Of a stretch of DNA of 64,000 nucleotides, positions 28,009 through 36,294 are shown piece by piece. The notes under the pieces were generated by a model. It did not search any database, was not told where the DNA came from, and saw only the letters and a list, made by a program, of their open reading frames with translations. Origin of the DNA: Pseudanabaena sp. Salubria-1 (GTDB lineage Bacteria; Cyanobacteriota; Cyanobacteriia; Pseudanabaenales; Pseudanabaenaceae); contig JALQCR010000011.1 in assembly GCA_023336205.1 (NCBI GenBank), positions 1-64,000 on the forward strand. Reading direction: 5' to 3'. The translations under genes and the position numbers were made by a program. The first letter of the stretch is position 1, and each line of letters begins with the position of its first letter.

Positions 28009-28813
28009 GGGTGCAATTAAAAGTGAAAGTTCAGCTCAATAAGAAATGGAAGAAAGATTAAGCCAATAAGCATCCCAATCTTGATTAGTACGGCAGATCC
28101 TAAGAGCAAGCATAGCCTTAGCATTTTCAATCGTCCACCAAGAGCCAGCAAGCTTTAAACGATTTTGAATAACATAGCGGTGACCACTCTCAATTTCACC
28201 AGAGCCAATGGGTAAATTGGAGTCAATCGTGCCCTGATAGTCTAGACGATTAGGACGATTGAAAAGATAGCGATAAGCGGATCTAACCACAGCCAGATTG
28301 TCAGGAACAGATTCAGGTTCTTGAAACGGCTTAAGAGCTTCAAGGACAGCCGAAGCATGATTGGATTTGAGTTGTTGCTTCTGCACATCCATCCATGCTT
28401 TCGGAGCATCTGGGGAACAAACGCGACTTGCATCGGCTAGATATTCACATACATGATAGAAATCTAGTAAGTAGCGACTAAGTACACCAAAACGCTGCTC
28501 GATTTGGCTAGCAATCCAAGGCGCACCGTCGCCAACCCCATGCACAAAGGTTTCTTCTCCCAATCCAGCACGGATAGCACAATCAAGTAATGCTGCTCCT
28601 GCATCATCAGTCGAGCCTATCGTTGCTCCGAAAATAGGCTGCTCTTGCTCAGGGGTACGCGCCGAGGTTAGACGCGCTTCTTTCCAGCTAATTTTACGCG
28701 TCTTACGACGGTCAACTTCTTCGCCATCAGTTTCGCTTGCCGTTGTTTCCACAATCGGAATCATTGTCCCATCCATCTCCGCTATTAAAAACTCCACACC
28801 CTCGATTGCTGGG
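28009..28813 (-). mobile_element. Truncated ISKra4-like element copy (805 bp)
   Basis: Bases 28009-28813 repeat the left 805 bases of the full element that follows directly (offset exactly 805). It begins with the element end GGGTGCAATTAAAAGTGAAA and stops inside the transposase gene after TCGATTGCTGGG, where the next full element starts. It carries no right end. Confidence 0.92.
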
Positions 28814-28821
28814 GGGTGCAA
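28036..28821 (-). pseudogene. ISKra4-like transposase, C-terminal fragment
   Basis: The last about 257 codons of the transposase, with the same sequence as the full copy from AIEGVEFLIAEMDGTMIPIV to the stop. The N-terminal part is absent because the next element begins at 28814; the first residues of the open frame (MHPP) come from the end of that element. It contains some catalytic-core residues but lacks the DNA-binding part, so it is presumed non-functional. Confidence 0.88.
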
Positions 28822-30287
28822 TTAAAAGTGAAAGTTCAGCTCAATAAGAAATGGAAGAAAGATTAAGCCAATAAGCATCCCAATCTTGATTAGTACGGCA
28901 GATCCTAAGAGCAAGCATAGCCTTAGCATTTTCAATCGTCCACCAAGAGCCAGCAAGCTTTAAACGATTTTGAATAACATAGCGGTGACCACTCTCAATT
29001 TCACCAGAGCCAATGGGTAAATTGGAGTCAATCGTGCCCTGATAGTCTAGACGATTAGGACGATTGAAAAGATAGCGATAAGCGGATCTAACCACAGCCA
29101 GATTGTCAGGAACAGATTCAGGTTCTTGAAACGGCTTAAGAGCTTCAAGGACAGCCGAAGCATGATTGGATTTGAGTTGTTGCTTCTGCACATCCATCCA
29201 TGCTTTCGGAGCATCTGGGGAACAAACGCGACTTGCATCGGCTAGATATTCACATACATGATAGAAATCTAGTAAGTAGCGACTAAGTACACCAAAACGC
29301 TGCTCGATTTGGCTAGCAATCCAAGGCGCACCGTCGCCAACCCCATGCACAAAGGTTTCTTCTCCCAATCCAGCACGGATAGCACAATCAAGTAATGCTG
29401 CTCCTGCATCATCAGTCGAGCCTATCGTTGCTCCGAAAATAGGCTGCTCTTGCTCAGGGGTACGCGCCGAGGTTAGACGCGCTTCTTTCCAGCTAATTTT
29501 ACGCGTCTTACGACGGTCAACTTCTTCGCCATCAGTTTCGCTTGCCGTTGTTTCCACAATCGGAATCATTGTCCCATCCATCTCCGCTATTAAAAACTCC
29601 ACACCCTCGATTGCTGGGAATCCTGTTTCCCAACTCTGCGTTTCTAATATACGCTGGGCATGACTTTCTGTGATCTCCTGTCCTGCACTAATTGGGATGC
29701 TTATTCCATGATGTTCCATCATTTTTTTTGGGATTTTCCCAAACGCTACATCTGACCCAAAGTCGGTAATCACTCTCTGCAATGGGCGTGAATATCCTCG
29801 GCAATGTACTTCGGCGGCTTTTTGAAATGGTCTCACTACCTGTTTGGACTCTCTTCCAAATTCGATGTACCTTTGCTCTAGTACTTCGATGCGTCCATAT
29901 CGGCTGTACCAATAGAGTTTTTTTTACCACCTCGGTGTGAAGATGGATTCGCGGCGATATATGCTTCGCTTTGCTTGATTTCTTGCCGCGTTGCCCATGT
30001 TTGTAGTGCTGTTTGTCCTAACTGACGGATTTCTTCTATCACTCGTTCCTCGGCTGCGTCGGCTTTGATTAGATCACCTTCTGCATTTTCTACAACGGAT
30101 AATAATCCTTCGATTTTCGCTTTCAATTCAGGATAATCGTTTAGTCTTTCTTCTATGCTTTTACTGGACGATGCTGTTTTTGTTTTTATATTCACGGCTC
30201 AATTTTATGACTTCTTTGGATTAGAACTGTTATCCATCATACTTTCTAACCTACTTTATTTCTCCCATTTCACTTTTAATTACACCC
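28814..30287 (-). mobile_element. Complete ISKra4-like element (1474 bp) inside cas8
   Basis: Terminal inverted repeats GGGTGCAATTAAAAGTGAAA (28814) and, inward from the right, GGGTGTAATTAAAAGTGAAA (ending 30287), 19 of 20 identical. Together with the truncated copy it is flanked by ATTAAAGGA (28000-28008 and 30288-30296). It carries a two-frame transposase gene. Confidence 0.92.
28841..30195 (-). CDS. ISKra4-family transposase, two frames joined by predicted -1 frameshift
   Basis: The upstream frame starts at 30195 (NIKTKTASSSKSIEERLNDY) and ends soon after an A8 run. The downstream frame ends at 28841 and contains MDGTMIPIVET, HGVGDGAPWIASQI, DFYHVCEYLADA and LPIGSGEIESGHRYV, the conserved blocks of ISKra4 transposases (DDE-type). 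On the minus strand the overlap reads GGT AAA AAA AAC (29928-29917), containing the canonical A-AAA-AAC slippery heptamer. A -1 slip gives LYWYSRYGRIEVLEQRY, which continues into the downstream frame, for a total of about 450 residues. Programmed frameshifting is inferred; a simple mutation or sequencing error is the alternative. Confidence 0.8.
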
Positions 30288-31003
30288 ATTAAAGGATGTC
30301 AGGCGATCGCAATGGGTCAGGTCGCTTGGGACAAGAACCAAATCAACCGAAGTATTAGTGTCAAAGTAGGAGGTGACTATGAGGAGATAGGTGTATTTCG
30401 TGCTGCCAAGCAATATCTAGGCAAAAGTAAGTTTATCAAGATGAAGGACGGGAAAAGTTTCTCTGTGCCTGAAACTTCAATCCCTGAACTTATTGCTGCT
30501 AATCTTGCGGCTAAACGACATTGGTGCGGTCACTTCAAAGAATTGCTGGCGGAGAAAAAAGATTTTCGTAATTTACTTTTTAGAAAAGGAGGGCTACATA
30601 AAGTGGCAAATGCAATCAAAAACAAAGAGGACATTGCCATCATTCGAGCTTTTCATAAGGCTTGGGAGATGACAATGGGACAAATGGGAGAACGTGCAAG
30701 AGAGAATAACCTCGACTTTGGTCGATTAGTTGAGGTGCGTCAGGAGAAAATTCGCAATGAAATTCTAAGACTCAAAACTTCAGAAGCCACTGCTAATTGG
30801 TTCCTAAAATTTTGTGCGGATGCTACCAAAGGTGGATCTCTTGCACCTATTCGAGAAGATGCTGAACTCATTCGAGACTTCATTTTTAATCGCAGAAACT
30901 TCGATCGCCTGCAAAATCTTTTGCTTTTTGGGCTTGTGAGCTACGAGTCTCACAAAAATAACAAAGAAACTAACAAAAACTAAGATCAACGGAGAAAATC
31001 AAG

Positions 31004-32008
31004 ATGCCTACACATTATCTTTACGGGACAATTTTGACCAATGAGGCTGTGGCAGCAAATAATCGCGGCGACAATATTGGCAACACCACCACACTTCAGA
31101 AAGTATTTCATCAAGATGACGTACATACGAGTGTTTCAGCTGAAGCAATCCGTTTTGCACTTCGCTATCGCTTTCAATTAGAAGCCACTGCCCCTGTCAA
31201 CCGTAGCTATGACTCATCAACAGGTAAGTTGGAATATCAAGACGAGAAACGTACACAATGGAATCATCAAGGTGATGTGTTTATTGATGATGATTTGATG
31301 GGTTTTATGGACGCTGAAGCAGCGGCGAAGGAGAAGGAAGAAGAGGTGGAATCTGAAGAGGAATCTGACGAGCCAAAAGCTAAGAAGAAAAAGGAAAAGC
31401 CCAAGGGTAAAACTACAAAGCGTCAAAGCCCACTGGCAATCGGTCGTGCTGTAAGCTTGCGACCTTATCGTGCAGAGCTTTCGTTTAACTGTGTTTCTGG
31501 AGAAAAGGCAAAGGGGCAGCTTTCTCTTTATAGTGCGGAAATGCACACAACTGAGTATCAATATTCATTTGGGTTAAATCTCGGTGATGTAGTAAAGAAA
31601 CAGCATATTGCTAGTTTGATTGAAGCAATTATCGATCCACCACAAGTAGCTGGTAATCACAGCCGATTTGCCTATGATTTTTCTCCTGCTTCAATTGTTT
31701 TGCGTGTAACTAATGCCCATTCCTCCAAAATTCAAAACTGCTTTGAACATGACGAAGAAGAACGCACTTATACGATCGCCCGTCTAATTGATCGCATTGA
31801 GTCTGGTGACATTCCCGCATCGGAGATTATCATTGGTGGCGATGTCACTAAAACTGAAGAAGGTAAAAAGCTCAAAGAGTTGAAAGTGACTGTATTTTCT
31901 GGTGTAATTGCGGCGGCAAATGAAGCTAAAACCCGCATTGCTACTTTTGGTCAAGAATATGCAGAAGTTGCCCCGATTCCTACTAATGCAACGGGAGGTG
32001 TCGCTTGA
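31004..32008 (+). CDS. cas7: CRISPR-associated protein Cas7 (Cst2/DevR family)
   Basis: Backbone subunit of the type I Cascade, coating the crRNA; DevR-type proteins also act as autoregulators in Myxococcus. It has 334 residues. The start HYLYGTILTNEAVAANNRGD and the block STSVSAEAIRFALRYRFQLE-like sequence (HTSVSAEAIRFALRYRF) are typical. An unusual charged stretch, about residues 107-143, is rich in Glu then Lys (KEKEEEVESEEESDEP, KAKKKKEKPKGK) and likely forms a flexible loop. It is preceded by AACGGAGAAAATCAAG and its stop overlaps the cas5 start by four bases. Confidence 0.9.
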   Translation: MPTHYLYGTILTNEAVAANNRGDNIGNTTTLQKVFHQDDVHTSVSAEAIRFALRYRFQLEATAPVNRSYDSSTGKLEYQDEKRTQWNHQGDVFIDDDLMGFMDAEAAAKEKEEEVESEEESDEPKAKKKKEKPKGKTTKRQSPLAIGRAVSLRPYRAELSFNCVSGEKAKGQLSLYSAEMHTTEYQYSFGLNLGDVVKKQHIASLIEAIIDPPQVAGNHSRFAYDFSPASIVLRVTNAHSSKIQNCFEHDEEERTYTIARLIDRIESGDIPASEIIIGGDVTKTEEGKKLKELKVTVFSGVIAAANEAKTRIATFGQEYAEVAPIPTNATGGVA

Positions 32009-32649
32009 TTGCCCTTCATGTTGAAGTTCCTTATGCAAGTTTCCGTAAGTCCTATGCACGTTCATTTGCGGAAACATATCCATTCCCTCCACCTGCTACA
32101 GTCTATGGAATGCTACTTTCCTATGTGGGTGAATATTTCAGGGCTTGTCATGTAGGCGTTAAATTAGCCTTTGCCTACAAACAACAGCCCAGAATTGCGA
32201 CAACACTCCGCAAACTTAGCCGATACAAATATGGTGTAGCAAGTAAGCAATCCAAAGTCGGCAATGCTCCTGACTATATTGAAACTTTATGCAATATTGA
32301 GTTTATTTGCTGGGTGGATAGTAGTAGTGAAAAAAAGACAAGGGCGCGATCGCTCGAACAACGTCTAATTGAAGCGATTCAATCACCCGAACAGATTACT
32401 CGTACAGGTCTAGTTTGTCTTGGTTTGAGCGATGACACAGTAAATGATGTGTCTTTGATAAAAAGTATTCAAGGTAAATGGCATTGGCTAAATCCTAGCA
32501 ATACTGGACAGATTGAATTACCTATTTGGGTCGATCATGTAGGTTCGTATCATACGAGATGGCAAAGATTTGATTTTGAAGTGTCACCCTCGTTAATCGT
32601 CAGCAATCCATCTATAGAGAAGTTTATTGAGATTATCGATCCTAGATAG
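32005..32649 (+). CDS. cas5: CRISPR-associated protein Cas5 (Cmx5/DevS family)
   Basis: Cascade subunit that binds the 5' handle of the crRNA. It has 214 residues, starting with TTG at 32005. The N-terminal RAMP strand and proline-rich region IALHVEVPYASFRKSYARSF and TYPFPPPATVYGMLLSYVGE are the family signature (PPPATVYG loop). No catalytic residue is expected because cas6 is separate. It is translationally coupled to cas7 by overlap. The next intact cas gene is cas4-cas1 about 2 kb later, after a cassette and an IS1-like insertion. Confidence 0.88.
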   Translation: MIALHVEVPYASFRKSYARSFAETYPFPPPATVYGMLLSYVGEYFRACHVGVKLAFAYKQQPRIATTLRKLSRYKYGVASKQSKVGNAPDYIETLCNIEFICWVDSSSEKKTRARSLEQRLIEAIQSPEQITRTGLVCLGLSDDTVNDVSLIKSIQGKWHWLNPSNTGQIELPIWVDHVGSYHTRWQRFDFEVSPSLIVSNPSIEKFIEIIDPR

Positions 32650-32658
32650 CTTATGAAG

Positions 32659-32871
32659 TTAACCTACTGAATCGTGATTCTGACACTTGGGTTCTGATTT
32701 CTCCATAGAATTTGAGTTGAGCAAGTTACAATTTATTTCGCTTGTATCTTGATTAATAACAATGCTTTGAGACTGTTTATATGCCTCAAAATATTTCCCT
32801 CGAACTCCCTTAGAAAAATCGTACTCATCTTCTATTTCGTTATTATCGACTTGTATTTTACGGTTCATCAT
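32659..32871 (-). CDS. Small antitoxin-like protein, possibly truncated
   Basis: A 70-residue minus-strand frame with the start NRKIQVDNNEIEDEYDFSKGVRGKYFEAY. The EDEYDFSKGxRGK pattern recurs at the start of many small cyanobacterial antitoxin-like proteins. The C-terminal half (KCQNHDSVG) shows no family feature, so the gene may be decayed or the tail replaced. No toxin partner is adjacent. It lies opposite in direction to the cas genes. Low confidence that it is expressed. The remaining DNA up to 33000 holds nothing recognisable. Confidence 0.4.
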   Translation of the reverse strand: MMNRKIQVDNNEIEDEYDFSKGVRGKYFEAYKQSQSIVINQDTSEINCNLLNSNSMEKSEPKCQNHDSVG

Positions 32872-33108
32872 CGTTTTATGAAATTATATTTCCTCATTTT
32901 AAGATCTTATTTGCTAAATCGTGATTCCAAGCATTTCTTGGATTTGGATACCGAAAATTCTCACGATCGCCCCAATAAAACCTAGACTCAACACAAATAG
33001 ATGATTTATATTATTCGCGATCGCGCAACTAAAGAACAACTAGAGGAAATGCTGCAAACGCTTAGTTCATATATCAAGCTGGCTGTAGATATCGAGCGTA
33101 ATATTCTG

Positions 33109-33926
33109 GGTAGTCCTAAAAAGGAAAGGATGTAGGAAAATATCCAGATAGTTGATACAAAGTAAAGTAATGTCAGAAGCAAGGCCATCCTGTCCATCCT
33201 GCCAGTCCGTATCCGTTGTAAAAAACGGCAGTACACGACATGGAAAACAAAATTATAAATGTCGGGACTGTGGTCGTCAATTTGTAGAAAATCCACAGTG
33301 GCAGAGAGTTTCAGAGCGTACCCAAGACACTTATGACCTTCTTGAGAAACTACTACTAGAAAAAATCCCACTAGCTGGAATTGCCAGAGTCCTCAAGGTG
33401 TCAGAGAGATGGTTGCAAAGTTACGTCAATCATAAATATGAAAACGTTCCTCAGCAGGTGGAGGTAGAACCAAAACCAAAACGCCGTTTGACCATACAGA
33501 TGGATGAATTGTGGTCTTTTGTGGACGACAAAGGCAATAAACAGTGGGTATGGCTTGCCATTGATGCCGAGACTCGTGAAATTGTCGGTTGTTATATAGG
33601 CGATCGCACTGGTGAATCAGCTCAGAAGTTATGGGAATCGTTGCCTAGCGTCTATCGCCAATGTGCGGTTATTTATACTGACTTCTATTCGTCTTATCCA
33701 GTTGTCCTGCCCAGCAAACGTCATAGGGCTGTCGGGAAAGAAACGGGAAAGACCAACTATATTGAGAGATTCAACTGTACGTTACGTCAACGAGTATCAA
33801 GACTAGTTAGAAAGACCTTATCTTTTTCTAAGAAATTGGAAAATCACATTGGAGCCATTTGGAATTTTATTCATCATTACAACGATTCTTTACCTCCGTG
33901 TGCGTCCTTTCCTTTTTAGGACTACC
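33109..33926 (+). mobile_element. IS1-family element (818 bp)
   Basis: Perfect terminal inverted repeats of at least 22 bases beginning GGTAGTCCTAAAAAGGAAAG, flanked by the direct repeat ATATTCTG (33101-33108 and 33927-33934). It has a single uninterrupted transposase frame. Confidence 0.93.
33152..33919 (+). CDS. IS1-family transposase (single-ORF type)
   Basis: A 255-residue transposase. The N-terminal zinc ribbon is visible as CPSCQSVSVVKNG and YKCRDCGRQF; a helix-turn-helix follows (LAGIARVLKVSERWLQSYVNH). The catalytic core has Asp in IQMDELWSFVDDKGNKQW, Asp in AVIYTDFYSSYPVV and Glu in TNYIERFNCTLRQRVSRLVR. Unlike Escherichia IS1, where InsA and InsB are joined by frameshifting, both parts are in one frame here. 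The stop codon lies inside the right terminal repeat. Confidence 0.93.
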   Translation: MIQSKVMSEARPSCPSCQSVSVVKNGSTRHGKQNYKCRDCGRQFVENPQWQRVSERTQDTYDLLEKLLLEKIPLAGIARVLKVSERWLQSYVNHKYENVPQQVEVEPKPKRRLTIQMDELWSFVDDKGNKQWVWLAIDAETREIVGCYIGDRTGESAQKLWESLPSVYRQCAVIYTDFYSSYPVVLPSKRHRAVGKETGKTNYIERFNCTLRQRVSRLVRKTLSFSKKLENHIGAIWNFIHHYNDSLPPCASFPF

Positions 33927-34158
33927 ATATTCTGGCAGGAGGAGGAGAGTTTCACGCTGACTGTGAATCTGCTTTACTAGAAGATGACAGCGAACAGAAA
34001 AATATCTGGGGGGCTGATTGGAATCCCTTTACTCAAGAGGTTACATTTGAATCATTCATCAATATTCGTCCATCGCAGAATAACCGCTCGATGGAAATTC
34101 AAGATGTGCTAATTCGAGAGCGCGTAGCGCAAATTACTAAAACTTTACTAGGAGATAT

Positions 34159-34509
34159 ATGAGAGATTGGAATAGACTGCGAGAACGCTACTTAAGAGAT
34201 GAGACTCCAACTCGCCTTGGAAACATTGCTTCCAATATGGCTAGAATTCGTTCTTTTTGCCGAAATATGGCGAATCGAGATGCAGCGATTGGGATATTTC
34301 AGGAAAATAAATATTTTCTTGAATGGGCAGGAACTGATACAAATACTGATATTGAAACAGTAACAGAACTGCTGGAACTCCAAAGGCAATTAACCCGATG
34401 GCAAACACATTGGGCTGAAATTTGGGATAACCCTGAAGAGAAGCAAAAGGTCGCCGATCGCTCTCAATTTTGGGCAGATCGCATTCTGCAACTATCTGGG
34501 CTGTTGTAA
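34159..34509 (+). CDS. Unknown protein coupled to the DUF5674-like gene
   Basis: A 116-residue, mostly helical protein starting MRDWNRLRERYLRDETPTRL, with IASNMARIRSFCRN, then a Trp-rich second half (WQTHWAEIWDNPEEK and FWADRILQLSGLL). The ATG overlaps the stop of the DUF5674-like gene (ATGA). I recall the same pairing in other cyanobacteria outside CRISPR loci, so it may be a mobile or TA-like cassette rather than a cas component. No nuclease, membrane or nucleotide motif is visible. With its partner disrupted, its present translation is uncertain. Confidence 0.7.
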   Translation: MRDWNRLRERYLRDETPTRLGNIASNMARIRSFCRNMANRDAAIGIFQENKYFLEWAGTDTNTDIETVTELLELQRQLTRWQTHWAEIWDNPEEKQKVADRSQFWADRILQLSGLL

Positions 34510-34526
34510 AAGCTAGTATTTTTTAC

Positions 34527-34545
34527 CTCTGATGCCGCTAGGCGT
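34527..34545 (+). promoter_or_regulatory. CRISPR-repeat-like hairpin upstream of cas4-cas1
   Basis: CTCTGATGCCGCTAGGCGT matches positions 10-28 of the array repeat in 17 of 19 bases. It keeps the same 5-bp stem (ATGCC and GGCGT) with loop GCTA instead of GAAA. It lies 54 bases before the cas4-cas1 ATG. The rest of the repeat (start GTGTTGAAT, end TGAGCAC) is not conserved. A possible -10 (TATAAT, about 34577) lies between it and the gene. Confidence 0.55.
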
Positions 34546-34598
34546 AAAAGTTAACCTTTATCGTTTTTACACCTAAATATAATCGGAGGTAATGAAAT

Positions 34599-36290
34599 AT
34601 GTTGGCACTGGAACTTGATACGACTGATTTGCAATTGGAGGAGATTGGCGATACCGCACAAGATACGATCCGTGTTTCGGCTCTCCATGCACTAGCCTAC
34701 TGTGAACGTCTGTTTTATCTTGAAGAAGTTGAAGAACTCTATACCCAAGATGCAGCAGTCTTTGCAGGGCGACGGCTCCATGCTGAACTTGAGAAACAAG
34801 AAGATGAGGACTGGGATGAACTTTTTTTGGAAAGTGCTGAACTGGGTTTGCGGGGCAAAGTGGATGCTCTGCGAACCCGCAATGGTCAGACAATTCCCTA
34901 TGAACATAAACGGGGTAAAGCGGCGCGAGATAAAAACAAACAACCTGAAGCATGGGAAAGCGATCGCTTGCAGATTCTCGCCTATGCTTATCTACTTGAG
35001 ATGGCTTTAGGGATTTCTATTCAAGAAGGACGGATTCGCTACCATGCCGACAATGTGTTAGTTCATGTAACCCTTGATGATGAGGGCAGACAATTAGTGC
35101 GTGATGCGATCGCAAGATCGAAATATTTACGGGCTTCACCTTGCCGACCACCAGTTACCGATAATGAAAGACTTTGTGGGCGATGCTCTCTTTCACCTGT
35201 ATGCCTGCCTGAAGAAGCTAGATTAGCGCATGATCGCGAATGGCAACCAGTGAGGCTATTCCCAAAAGATGACGAACGCGAGGTGATTCATGTACTTGAG
35301 GCTGGTACGAGTGTTGGCAAGAAAGGCGAACAAATTAAAATCGTAAAACGCGATCGGTCCGATGAAATTATTCCTGCCAAGCAAATAGGGCAGTTGGTTT
35401 TACATAGCTTTTCGCAAATCTCGACTCAGGCTTTACATCTTTGTGTTGCACAGGATATTGGTGTGCATTTTGTGTCAGGTGGTGGGCGCTATGTAGGCAG
35501 TTTCGATCCGCGTAATGGCAGCATTCAAAGACGTATTCGCCAATATGCAGCTTTAAGTAACCCTGATAAATGTCTGGATTTGGCTAAGAAACTGGTGACT
35601 TGTAGAGGCAAAGGTCAGCGCAAATTTTTGATGCGCGGTCAACGTGGTCTAGAGCAAATTCCAGAGGCTCTTGAAAAGGCAATTAAACAGATGCAAATTA
35701 TTCTCAAGCAAGTCCCAGAGGTAAATTCTATTCCTTCTCTTTTAGGATTAGAAGGCAATTTAGCAGCTTTGTATTTTGGGGCTTTGCCAAAACTTTTGGG
35801 TGCTGATGTGCCAAAGGAAATGCAGTTTAGCGATCGCAATCGCCGTCCACCTAAAGACCGTTTTAATGCATTGTTGGGATTCGGGTATGCACTTTTATTA
35901 AAAGATGTCATGAGCGCAATTCTGTCAGTGGGTTTAGAGCCAGCCCTTGGGTTTTACCATCAGCCCAGAACACAAGCTCCACCTCTAGCGTTGGATTTAA
36001 TTGAAATTTTTCGTGTGCCTTTGGTTGATATGCCCATCGTTGGGTCGATTAATCGTGGTCAATGGCATATTCAAGAAGATTTTGAGGTGCGCGGAGGTCA
36101 AGTATGGCTTAGTGATTCGGGGCGGCGTAAATTTATCGATATCTATGAGAAGCGCAAACAGGAAAGCTGGAAACATCCTGTTTTGGGCTATTCACTAACC
36201 TATCGCCGCCTGATTGAGTTGGAGGTACGTCTGTTAGAGAAAGAATGGAATGGAGAAGAAGGACTATTTGCTCAATTGGTTTTGAGGTAG
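34599..36290 (+). CDS. cas4-cas1: Cas4-Cas1 fusion protein
   Basis: A 563-residue fusion of the spacer-trimming exonuclease Cas4 and the integrase Cas1. The Cas4 part (about 1-215) has ALAYCERLFYL, the nuclease motif GKVDALRTRNGQTIPYEHKRGK and the iron-sulfur cysteines CGRCSLSPVC. The Cas1 part (about 225-563) carries the metal-binding Glu in LLGLEGNLAALYF (about 384), His in LGFYHQPRTQ (about 453) and the acidic LDLIEIFRVPLVD. Fusions of this form occur in I-MYXAN and I-G loci. GGAGG sits 9 bases before the ATG. cas2 follows after four bases. All key residues are present, so adaptation may be functional. Confidence 0.94.
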   Translation: MLALELDTTDLQLEEIGDTAQDTIRVSALHALAYCERLFYLEEVEELYTQDAAVFAGRRLHAELEKQEDEDWDELFLESAELGLRGKVDALRTRNGQTIPYEHKRGKAARDKNKQPEAWESDRLQILAYAYLLEMALGISIQEGRIRYHADNVLVHVTLDDEGRQLVRDAIARSKYLRASPCRPPVTDNERLCGRCSLSPVCLPEEARLAHDREWQPVRLFPKDDEREVIHVLEAGTSVGKKGEQIKIVKRDRSDEIIPAKQIGQLVLHSFSQISTQALHLCVAQDIGVHFVSGGGRYVGSFDPRNGSIQRRIRQYAALSNPDKCLDLAKKLVTCRGKGQRKFLMRGQRGLEQIPEALEKAIKQMQIILKQVPEVNSIPSLLGLEGNLAALYFGALPKLLGADVPKEMQFSDRNRRPPKDRFNALLGFGYALLLKDVMSAILSVGLEPALGFYHQPRTQAPPLALDLIEIFRVPLVDMPIVGSINRGQWHIQEDFEVRGGQVWLSDSGRRKFIDIYEKRKQESWKHPVLGYSLTYRRLIELEVRLLEKEWNGEEGLFAQLVLR

Positions 36291-36294
36291 TCCA

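Larger units (their letters stand above)
27142..30983 (+). pseudogene. cas8 (Cas8a1/Cmx1, I-MYXAN type) split by an ISKra4-like element
   Basis: Large subunit of the type I Cascade effector, which normally recognises the PAM and recruits Cas3. The N-terminal 289 codons (27142-28008) begin MEIESIFPLIYRLSDPNYTI and include YHRAALGGLAATIKAW. The C-terminal 228 codons plus stop resume at 30297. Between them lies a 2279-bp insertion with a 9-bp duplication ATTAAAGGA. Removing the insert and one duplication gives ERSIKG-CQAIAMGQVAWDK in frame, a 517-residue protein. An ATG at 30312 could start a separate C-terminal fragment. Family naming follows the linked Dev-type cas7 and cas5 and the cas4-cas1 fusion. 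As read, the intact subunit cannot be made. Confidence 0.88.
33001..34162 (+). pseudogene. DUF5674-like gene split by an IS1-like element
   Basis: The first 36 codons (33001-33108) read MIYIIRDRATKEQLEEMLQT to IERNIL; the rest (33935-34162) reads AGGGEFHADCESALLEDD to RERVAQITKTLLGDI. The IS at 33109-33926 with its 8-bp duplication ATATTCTG separates them; removal restores a 111-residue protein in one frame. The GGGEFHADCE and IWGADW blocks match the DUF5674 family that I recall from cyanobacteria; function is unknown. The stop overlaps the ATG of the next gene, so the two formed a coupled cassette. Confidence 0.85.

Noticed and set aside
34573..34953. 126-codon minus-strand frame opposite cas4-cas1
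   Set aside because: Shadow of the strongly supported cas4-cas1 coding frame.
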